This document shows, piece by piece, positions 57,934-64,000 of a DNA stretch of 64,000 nucleotides. Both the position numbers and the translations under genes were made by a program. Positions within the stretch are counted from its first letter, which is position 1. Each line of letters starts with the position of its first letter. Source of the DNA: Candidatus Siliceabacter maunaloa (GTDB lineage Bacteria; Actinomycetota; Thermoleophilia; Solirubrobacterales; Solirubrobacteraceae); assembly GCA_024330185.1 (NCBI GenBank), contig JANDLV010000003.1, positions 1-64,000 on the forward strand, read 5' to 3'. Under the pieces are notes generated by a model that saw only the letters and a program-made list of their open reading frames with translations, was not told where the DNA came from and searched no databases.

Positions 57934-58938
57934 ATGGCCAAGCAAGAGCATCGGGACGAGCGCGAGACGGTCGAGGCCAAGCACGAGCCCCGGGGGGCTG
58001 GCGACGGTCGCGCGCCCGACAGCCCGGGCGATCTCGGCGGCACCTCGAAGAAGGCGACGCTCAAGCGCACCTTCAAGGAGTTCTCGGCCGACAACATCAC
58101 GGACTGGGCCGCGGCGCTGACCTACTACGGCGTGCTCGCGCTGTTCCCAGCGCTGATCGCCCTCGTCTCGATCGTCGGCCTGCTCGGCAGCTCGGCGACC
58201 GACACGCTGATCTCCAACGTCCAGCAGTCCACCCCGGGCCCGGCTCGCGAGATCGTGGTCGGCGCGCTCCAGGGCTTGGCCTCCAGCCCGGGCGCGGCGG
58301 GCATCGCCTTCGTCATCGGCCTCGTACTCGCGCTGAACTCCGCCTCGAGCTACGTCGGCGCGTTCTCGCGCGCGTCGAACTCCATCTACGACGTCGAGGA
58401 GGGCCGCCCGATCTGGAAGCTCAAGCCTCAGCAGATCGGCACCGTCCTCGTGCTGATCGTGGTGCTCGTCCTGATCGTGCTCGGCGTGGCGATCTCGGGG
58501 CCGGTGGCCACCCAGGTCGGCAACCTGGTCGGCGCCGGCGACTCGGCGGTGCTGGTCTGGGACATCGCCAAGATCCCGGTCATCCTGCTCCTCGTCTCGT
58601 TCCTGTTCGCCTTCCTCTACTGGGCGGCGCCGAACGTCAAGCAGCCCGGGTTCAAGTTCGTCTCACCGGGCGGCGTGGTGGCGCTGGTGATCTGGATCGT
58701 CGCCTCGCTGTTGTTCGCCTTCTACGTCGCGAACTTCGGCTCCTACAACGCGACCTACGGTTCGCTGGGCGGTGTGATCGCCTTCCTGGTATGGCTGTGG
58801 ATCACGAACATCGCGATCCTCTTCGGCGCGGAGTTCAACTCCGAGCTGCAGCGCAGCCAGCAACGCGAGGGCGGCCAGGCGGCCCCGCTCGACGAGCCCT
58901 TCCTGGAGCCGCGGGACACCAGCAAGCTCGAAAAGTAG
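57934..58938 (+). CDS. YihY/BrkB family membrane protein
   Basis: A 334-residue protein. A hydrophilic, charged N-terminus of about 45 residues leads to LKRTFKEFSADNITDWAAALTYYGVLALFPALIALVSI, the YihY signature, then six helices with SASSYVGAFSRASNSIYDVEEGRPIWKLKP and YWAAPNVKQPGFKFVSPGGVVAL. YihY was once called RNase BN in error; the family's role is unclear (membrane, possibly envelope export). ATG 57934. The C-terminus is charged and Gln-rich. Confidence 0.93.
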   Translation: MAKQEHRDERETVEAKHEPRGAGDGRAPDSPGDLGGTSKKATLKRTFKEFSADNITDWAAALTYYGVLALFPALIALVSIVGLLGSSATDTLISNVQQSTPGPAREIVVGALQGLASSPGAAGIAFVIGLVLALNSASSYVGAFSRASNSIYDVEEGRPIWKLKPQQIGTVLVLIVVLVLIVLGVAISGPVATQVGNLVGAGDSAVLVWDIAKIPVILLLVSFLFAFLYWAAPNVKQPGFKFVSPGGVVALVIWIVASLLFAFYVANFGSYNATYGSLGGVIAFLVWLWITNIAILFGAEFNSELQRSQQREGGQAAPLDEPFLEPRDTSKLEK

Positions 58939-59213
58939 GACGGAGACAGGGATTGACCCGGGGCAACTCCTCGTCGGCGCTCAGGCGATCCTCAGCGTCC
59001 GCGCGACGGCGCCGCTCGCGGCTTTCGCCAGACGACGCCGAGCTCATGGCCGCGTCGCCGGCGAGCGGTTGTGTCAGCCATGAGCCTCCTCAGGTTCTAT
59101 GTGCTCAAAGCGGGGGCCTTCGGGTAAAGCGGGCCAGCGATGCTCGACTGTACGTCGACCGTGCTCATCGCCTGTCCCATCCCGGCCACGCCCGGCGGCG
59201 GACACCAGCGGCC
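58939..59213 (+). other. Intergenic region, 275 bp, no gene recognised
   Basis: Between the YihY and MFS genes. Open frames here show no family pattern. A 15-codon frame opening MSLLRFYVLKAGAFG and then a stop occurs at about 59080-59127, too short to defend. No promoter motif was found. Confidence 0.4.
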
Positions 59214-60530
59214 ATGACCTCCGCGGACGAGGGGGCCGTCGCACGGCGGCGGCCCCAGACCGGCGCGCGCTCGCACCACGAGACGCAGGGCGGGCGCCGC
59301 CTCAGCGGGGACGAGCGGCGGCGCATCGCCATCCTCGCGCTGCCCACGGTGGGCTTCGCCCTCTCGATCACCGTCGTCACGACCTACGTGCCGGTCGTCG
59401 TGTCGGAGTTCGTGAGCTCGAGCGCCGTCATCGGGGTGCTCATCGCGATCGAGGGCCTGCTGGCACTCGTCCTCCCGCCACTGGTCGGCGCCCGGTCGGA
59501 CAGCCTGCGCACCCGGCTGGGCGGGCGGCTGCCGTTCCTGCTGGCCGGCACGCCCTTGATGGCGCTGGCCCTCGTGATGCTGGGTGTGGTGGGCGCCTTC
59601 ACGGGGGCGGTCATCGGCGTGACGGCCTTCTTCGCCGGCTACTACCTCGCCTACGAGCCCTACCGCGCCCTGTACCCCGATCTCGTCGATGACGAAGCCG
59701 CCGGTCGCGCCCAGAGCGGGCAGGCCGTCGCTCGCGGGCTTGGCACCGCCGTGGCCATGGTCGGCGGTGGGGTGCTACTGGCCCTCGGCCAGGCCGTGCC
59801 CTTCGTCGCCGCCGCGATCGTGGTCGTCCTCACGACGGGCGCCATCACCTTCGCCCTGCTGCGGCGCAGCGGGGTCCCCCAGCAGCCCCCGGCGGCGGGT
59901 GCCAGACGGGCCCGCGAGGCCTTCGGTGAGCTCTGGCGCACGGTGCGATACCACCCGCCCCTGCGCCGCTACCTGGTGGCCAACGCCCTCTGGGAGGGCG
60001 GCGTGGGCGCGATCAAGACCTTCGTGATCCTGTGGATCACGGTCGGGCTGGGCCTCAGCCTCACCGCCGCGGCCGGAGTGCTCGGCGGGGCGGCCGTGTG
60101 CATCCTCGCCGGCGCGGCGCTGGCGGGCAAGCTCGCCGACCGCTTCGGCGCCGCCCGGGTGATGCAGTTCGCCGCCGCCGGCTTCGGTGCGCCCATGGTC
60201 ATCCCCTTCCTCTCCCGGGAGCCCGCCCTGCTCGTGCCCGCCGTCCCGGTGATCGCCACCTGCGGGGGGATCGTCATGGCGCTGCCCTACGCGCTGCTGA
60301 TCCCCATGATGTCGGCGTCCGAGCACGGGCTGCTCAGCGGCTTCTACAGCCTGTCGCGCGGGCTGGGCCTGATGATCGGACCGCTGTTGGCCGGCGCGGC
60401 CATCGAGATCCTGCGCGCCTTCGGCGACCCCACGGGAACGCAGGGCTACGCGGCGGTGTGGGTGGTAGCGGGCGGGCTGCTCATCGCGAGCATCCCGCTG
60501 GCGCGGCGCCTACAGACTCCCGGGCCGTGA
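59214..60530 (+). CDS. MFS transporter (GPH/SUC-like)
   Basis: A 438-residue major facilitator with twelve predicted helices after a 35-residue charged N-terminus. The loop after helix 2 reads PPLVGARSDSLRTRLGGRLPF, the form seen in sugar-cation symporters (GxxSDxxxxRxGRRxP), and the second half has GKLADRFGAARVM. FAGYYLAYEPYRALYPDLVDDEAAGRAQS is also typical of the SUC/melibiose branch. Substrate unknown, perhaps a glycoside. It ends 125 bp before the convergent antitoxin region. Confidence 0.88.
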   Translation: MTSADEGAVARRRPQTGARSHHETQGGRRLSGDERRRIAILALPTVGFALSITVVTTYVPVVVSEFVSSSAVIGVLIAIEGLLALVLPPLVGARSDSLRTRLGGRLPFLLAGTPLMALALVMLGVVGAFTGAVIGVTAFFAGYYLAYEPYRALYPDLVDDEAAGRAQSGQAVARGLGTAVAMVGGGVLLALGQAVPFVAAAIVVVLTTGAITFALLRRSGVPQQPPAAGARRAREAFGELWRTVRYHPPLRRYLVANALWEGGVGAIKTFVILWITVGLGLSLTAAAGVLGGAAVCILAGAALAGKLADRFGAARVMQFAAAGFGAPMVIPFLSREPALLVPAVPVIATCGGIVMALPYALLIPMMSASEHGLLSGFYSLSRGLGLMIGPLLAGAAIEILRAFGDPTGTQGYAAVWVVAGGLLIASIPLARRLQTPGP

Positions 60531-60549
60531 GCTGCCCGCCCGCTGGTTG

Positions 60550-60659
60550 AGACCGTCGGTCTCCGTGGATCTAGCGGCGGCTGACGGGCTGGACCTCCTC
60601 AGTGGCGAGGGCTCCGTCAGCGCGACGAACAGCGCGTCGGCCACGGTCAGGACGGTCAC
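60550..60659 (-). pseudogene. PIN toxin remnant next to the orphan antitoxin
   Basis: On the minus strand a GTG (60657-60659) overlaps the antitoxin stop as in a normal toxin gene, but the frame reads VTVLTVADALFVALTE and then drifts. TVADALFVALAE is the C-terminal segment of PIN toxins (third active-site Asp). The preceding 80-90 residues have been deleted, joining the start codon region directly to the tail. No toxin activity is possible. Confidence 0.55.
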
Positions 60660-60889
60660 TCGCCGCCGTCGCGCAGCCGGCGCACCGAGCGCTCGCTCGA
60701 CTCGTCACGGATCACATGGCCGCGCGCCCTCACTCGCCCCGCCAGCTCTTGTGGCGTCGGCCGCTGCGCGGCGCGGGCGAGCACTGTGCGCAGGTAATCG
60801 GACAGCGAGGTGCCCGACGCGGCAGCGCGAGCCTTCAGCGCTCGATGGACATCCTCGGGGACGTCGCGGACCTGGACGAGCACTCCCAT
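60656..60889 (-). CDS. FitA-like ribbon-helix-helix antitoxin, orphan
   Basis: A 77-residue protein: GVLVQVRDVPEDVHRALKARAAASGTSLSDYLRTVLARAAQRPT, the ribbon-helix-helix fold of FitA/VapB antitoxins, with a basic and acidic tail RVRARGHVIRDESSE. The cognate toxin gene downstream is reduced to a fragment, so this antitoxin is an orphan. It follows gltD by 7 bp and may be read from the glutamate synthase transcript. It could still act as a DNA-binding repressor or neutralise a related toxin. Confidence 0.82.
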   Translation of the reverse strand: MGVLVQVRDVPEDVHRALKARAAASGTSLSDYLRTVLARAAQRPTPQELAGRVRARGHVIRDESSERSVRRLRDGGE

Positions 60890-60896
60890 GCCTGGC

Positions 60897-62411
60897 TCAG
60901 CGTCCGGCGGGCACGGCGCCCGCGATGTGGCGGGGAGGGCCCTCTGGGCCCGAGTCGGCGGGCTGGGTGTTGCCCGACCCCACCTCGCCGCGGACGGCGA
61001 GGGCATTGAGGTGGCGGTCGACCATGCGCGCGCACTGGCGCCCCTCGTTGATCGCCCACACGATCAGCGACTGGCCGCGGCGCGCGTCGCCGGCGGCGAA
61101 CACGCCCTCCATCGAGGTCCCGAACGTGGCGGCCTTCACGTTGCCGCGGCGATCCTTCTCACAGCCGAGCTGGTCGATGAGCTCCTGCTCGGGGTGCAGG
61201 AAGCCCATGGCCAGCAGGACGAGATCGGCCTTCAGCTCGCCCGCGGTGCCCGCCACCGGCGAGAACGGCGGCGCGGGCTGCGCCTGGGCGTAGTGCAGCG
61301 CCGTCACCCGCCCGTCCTCCCCCGACAGGTGGGTGGTGGTCACCGCGTAGTCCTGCTCGCCCACCGCGGCGGTCCGCGCCTCCTCCATCGCGTAGCTGAG
61401 ACGGAACTTCTGGGGCCACAGCGGCCACGGCGTGCGCTCGTCCGGCCGGTGCGCCGGCGGCTCGGGCAACAGCTCGAGCTGGGTGATGGACGCCGCGCCC
61501 TCGCGCATCGAGTTGCCCACGCAGTCCGCGCCGGTGTCGCCACCGCCGATGACGATCACGTGCTTGCCCCGCGCGCTGACCGCGGGCCGAAAGCCCTCGT
61601 CAGCCACCCAGCGGTTGCGCCCGTAGAGGTACTCCATGGCGAAGTGCACGCCGTCCAACTCGCGGCCGGGGACGGGCAGGTCGCGCGGCACCCGCGAGCC
61701 GGTGGCCAGCACGACCGCGTCGAAGCGCTCGCGCAGCTCGGGCACCGTGACGTCGACGCCGACGTCCACCCCGCAGCGCACGTCGACGCCCTCAGCGGCC
61801 AGCTGGTCCACGCGCCGCTGCACGACCCACTTCTCGATCTTGAAGTCGGGGACGCCGAAGCGCACCAGGCCGCCGGCCGACTCGTCGCGCTCGAAGAGGG
61901 TCACCGCGTGGCCGTTGCGCCGAAGCTGCTGGGCGGCGGCCATGCCCGCGGGCCCCGAGCCCACCACCGCGACCGCGTAGCCCGTCTCGGCGCGCGGCGG
62001 CTGGGGCGCCACCCAGCCCTCCTCCCACGCGCGATCGATGATCGCGTTCTCGAGCTGCTTGATGGACACCGCGTCCCCCTCGCGGATCTCCAGCACGCAG
62101 GCGGCCTCGCACGGCGCGGGGCACAGGCGCCCGGTGAACTCCGGGAAGTTGTTGGTCGCGTGGAGCTGGCGGATGGCGTCCTGCCAGCGATCGCGGTAGA
62201 CGAGGTCGTTCCAGTCGGGGATCAGGTTGCCCAGCGGGCAGCCGTTGTGGCAGAAGGGCACGCCGCACTCCATGCACCGCGCGCCCTGCTCCGCCAGCTC
62301 GTCGTCGGGCCGGCGCTCCAGGAACTCGTGGTAGTCGCCCGAGCGCTCCGCGGGATCACGGTAGACGAAGCCCTCGCGCTCGATCTTGAGGAACGCCCCC
62401 AGCTCACCCAT
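60897..62411 (-). CDS. gltD: Glutamate synthase small subunit GltD
   Basis: A 504-residue flavoprotein that feeds NADPH electrons to GltB. Cluster Cys motifs CMECGVPFCHNGCPLGN and CPAPCEAACVL near residues 46-110, the FAD loop VVGSGPAGMAAAQQL near 148, and the NADPH site VIGGGDTGADCVG near 290, then GVFAAGDARRGQSLIVWAI, are all intact. The gene follows gltB by 2 bp. The last 25 residues after GEVGSGN are extra and Pro/Gly-rich. Confidence 0.96.
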   Translation of the reverse strand: MGELGAFLKIEREGFVYRDPAERSGDYHEFLERRPDDELAEQGARCMECGVPFCHNGCPLGNLIPDWNDLVYRDRWQDAIRQLHATNNFPEFTGRLCPAPCEAACVLEIREGDAVSIKQLENAIIDRAWEEGWVAPQPPRAETGYAVAVVGSGPAGMAAAQQLRRNGHAVTLFERDESAGGLVRFGVPDFKIEKWVVQRRVDQLAAEGVDVRCGVDVGVDVTVPELRERFDAVVLATGSRVPRDLPVPGRELDGVHFAMEYLYGRNRWVADEGFRPAVSARGKHVIVIGGGDTGADCVGNSMREGAASITQLELLPEPPAHRPDERTPWPLWPQKFRLSYAMEEARTAAVGEQDYAVTTTHLSGEDGRVTALHYAQAQPAPPFSPVAGTAGELKADLVLLAMGFLHPEQELIDQLGCEKDRRGNVKAATFGTSMEGVFAAGDARRGQSLIVWAINEGRQCARMVDRHLNALAVRGEVGSGNTQPADSGPEGPPRHIAGAVPAGR

Positions 62412-62413
62412 GG

Positions 62414-64000
62414 CTACTCGCCGTCCTCCTGGCGCACGGGGGGAGCACCGACCACGTCGACGACCTCGCCCTCGAACTCGTCCGCACGCGGAGGCCTGCC
62501 GTTGGTGGCGGCCGACTCCTGCGCGGCCAGCTCGGCCAGCACGCGCTTGTAGTCGGTCGGGAAGACCTTGACGAAGCGGGGCAGGATCGCGTCCCAGCCG
62601 TCGAGTAAGCGCCGTGCGACCGGCGAGTCGGTGCGCTCCAGGTGCTCGGCCACGAGCGTGCGCAGCTCGATGGCGTCGGCCTCGTCGAGCTCCTCGATCT
62701 GGTCGGCCATCGCACGGTTGATGCGCGAGCGGAAGAGCCCGTGCTCGTCGAGCACGAAGGCCAGGCCGCCGCTCATCCCCGCGGCGAAGTTGCGCCCGGT
62801 CTTCCCGAGCACCACGACGCGACCGCCGGTCATGTACTCGCAGCCGTGGTCGCCCACGCCCTCGATGACCGCGCTCGCGCCCGAGTTGCGCACGGCGAAG
62901 CGCTCGCCTGCCATCCCGCGGAAGAACGCACGGCCGCTCGTGGCGCCGTAGAGCACGGTGTTGCCGATGATCACGTTGTTCTCGGCCGCGAAGCCCGCGC
63001 CGTCCGGCGGCACGACCGCCAGGGTGCCGCCCGACAGGCCCTTGCCCGTGTAGTCGTTGGCCTCACCGTGCAGGGTGAAGGAGATGCCCGGGGCCAGCCA
63101 GCCGCCGAAGGACTGCCCGGCCGAGCCGCGCAGGGTGACCCTGATGGTGTCCTGCGGCAGCCCGTCCGCGCCGTGGGCGGCGGCGATGTGACTGGAGAGC
63201 ACCCCGCCGACGCAGCGGTGCACGTTGCGCACCGCCGTCTCGATCTCCACCGGCTCGCGGCGCTCCAGCGCCGGCCCGGCCTGCTCGATCAACGACCAGT
63301 CCAGATGATCGTCGAGCACCGGGTCCTGCCCGCGCACGCGCCGGCGTGGCGCGTCGGCGGCCAGCGGCGGCTGGGCGAGGACGTGGGTCAGATCGACGCC
63401 GCGCGCCTTCCAGTGCTCGATGGCCCCGTCGGCCTCCAGCAGGTCGGTGCGCCCGATGAGCTCGTCGACCGACCGGACGCCGAGGGAGGCCATGATCCGG
63501 CGCGCCTCCTGCGCGACCAGGAAGAAGAAGTTGACCACGTGCTCGGGCGTGCCCGTGAAGCGCTTGCGCAGCTCGGGGTCCTGCGTGGCGATGCCGACCG
63601 GGCAGGTGTTGAGGTGGCAGGCGCGCATCATGATGCAGCCCGTCGCGATCAGCGGGGCGGTGGAGAAGCCCATCTCGTCGGCGCCCAGCAGCGCGGCGAC
63701 GATCACGTCGCGCCCCGTCTTGAGCTGGCCGTCGGTCTGCACGGTTATCCGGGAGCGCAGGTCGTTGCGCAGCAGTGTCTGCTGGGTCTCGGCAAGGCCG
63801 ATCTCCCATGGCACGCCTGCGCACTGGATGGAGCTCAACGGCGAGGCGCCCGTGCCGCCGTCGTGGCCGGAGATGAGCACGTGGTCGGCATTGGCCTTGG
63901 CCACGCCCGCAGCCACCGTGCCCACGCCCACCTCGCTGACGAGCTTGACCGACACCGAGGCCCTCGGGTTGGAGCAGCGTAGGTCGTAGATGAGCTGCTT
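62414..64000 (-). CDS. gltB: Glutamate synthase large subunit GltB, C-terminal part (partial)
   Basis: The 5' end lies beyond the window; 528 residues are visible. [23 protein letters not shown] and [13 protein letters not shown] belong to the FMN-binding synthase domain; [18 protein letters not shown] carries the 3Fe-4S cluster Cys; from about residue 260 the GXGXG beta-helix domain follows ([56 protein letters not shown]). With GltD it makes glutamate from glutamine and 2-oxoglutarate in ammonia assimilation. Confidence 0.97.
   Translation of the reverse strand, partial: KQLIYDLRCSNPRASVSVKLVSEVGVGTVAAGVAKANADHVLISGHDGGTGASPLSSIQCAGVPWEIGLAETQQTLLRNDLRSRITVQTDGQLKTGRDVIVAALLGADEMGFSTAPLIATGCIMMRACHLNTCPVGIATQDPELRKRFTGTPEHVVNFFFLVAQEARRIMASLGVRSVDELIGRTDLLEADGAIEHWKARGVDLTHVLAQPPLAADAPRRRVRGQDPVLDDHLDWSLIEQAGPALERREPVEIETAVRNVHRCVGGVLSSHIAAAHGADGLPQDTIRVTLRGSAGQSFGGWLAPGISFTLHGEANDYTGKGLSGGTLAVVPPDGAGFAAENNVIIGNTVLYGATSGRAFFRGMAGERFAVRNSGASAVIEGVGDHGCEYMTGGRVVVLGKTGRNFAAGMSGGLAFVLDEHGLFRSRINRAMADQIEELDEADAIELRTLVAEHLERTDSPVARRLLDGWDAILPRFVKVFPTDYKRVLAELAAQESAATNGRPPRADEFEGEVVDVVGAPPVRQEDGE

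Noticed and set aside
59080-59127. Short ORF MSLLRFYVLKAGAFG
   Set aside because: Fifteen codons with no ribosome-binding site or known family; could be chance.

Overview
The window is very GC-rich chromosomal DNA with short gaps, many 4-bp GTGA/ATGA gene overlaps, frequent GTG/TTG/CTG starts and many -10 hexamers (TANNNT) lying only 6-10 nt before start codons, which implies leaderless mRNAs. Together with a CysM/CysO/JAMM sulfur-carrier route, a DtxR-type metal regulator, tandem Tat-exported ferritin-like proteins, an XPB-type helicase pair and a WS/DGAT enzyme, this points to an actinobacterium. Thermoleophilia/Solirubrobacterales is my best guess (inference only). No rRNA, tRNA, phage or CRISPR was seen.

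Layout. 1-365: tail of an LPXTG surface protein. 425-3927: hydantoinase/oxoprolinase pair. 3928-4440: a gene graveyard (antitoxin tail, internally deleted VapC, broken beta-hydroxyacid dehydrogenase). 4570-8692: DUF1802, DUF1152, a penicillin-acylase remnant, a CopG/PIN toxin-antitoxin pair, DUF2277 and DoxX. 8696-11487 (minus): cysM-tatA-JAMM-zinc ribbon-cyclase. 11642-15114: lipoprotein, two Tat ferritin-like proteins, SDR. 15215-16675: CysO-like carrier and a rhodanese-ThiF enzyme. 16782-18801: SCO1 and a polytopic membrane protein. 18937-25260: Opp/Dpp-type ABC transporter with two appended GATase1-like proteins, behind a DtxR/IdeR-like box. 25187-28740: FmdE-like, thioredoxin-like, frameshifted methyltransferase, phosphoesterase, DUF2945. 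28944-36313: permease, two DUF1989 proteins, lone carboxyltransferase, allophanate hydrolase, isochorismatase-like hydrolase. 36289-38896: ispH, a second TA pair, a deleted VOC protein, a heptamer array and a TetR gene. 39069-45364: helicase pair, M28 peptidase, hsp20, epimerase. 45407-49287: third TA pair, WS/DGAT, MIP18 protein, FxsA, CrtC-like protein. 49344-49503: a MITE. 49517-54614 (minus): a small unknown gene, then a metal ABC transporter headed by its DtxR/MntR regulator. 54669-60530: a sigma/anti-sigma fusion, a zinc/HhH-like protein, DUF4235, YihY and MFS genes. 60550-64000 (minus): glutamate synthase with an orphan antitoxin and a toxin remnant.

How they fit together. cysM, the JAMM protease, cysO and the rhodanese-ThiF gene make up the mycobacterial-type protein-thiocarboxylate cysteine pathway, here split over two loci. 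The 28.9-36.3 kb operon ends in allophanate breakdown and carries the two DUF1989 (CgdA/CgdB-like) subunits of guanidine/urea nitrogen pathways, but its carboxylase lacks the biotin carboxylase and biotin-carrier parts. The two ABC systems both appear tied to metal-dependent control. Three intact PIN toxin-antitoxin pairs coexist with two decayed ones, and several other genes show small deletions or frameshifts, so accessory genes here are turning over quickly.
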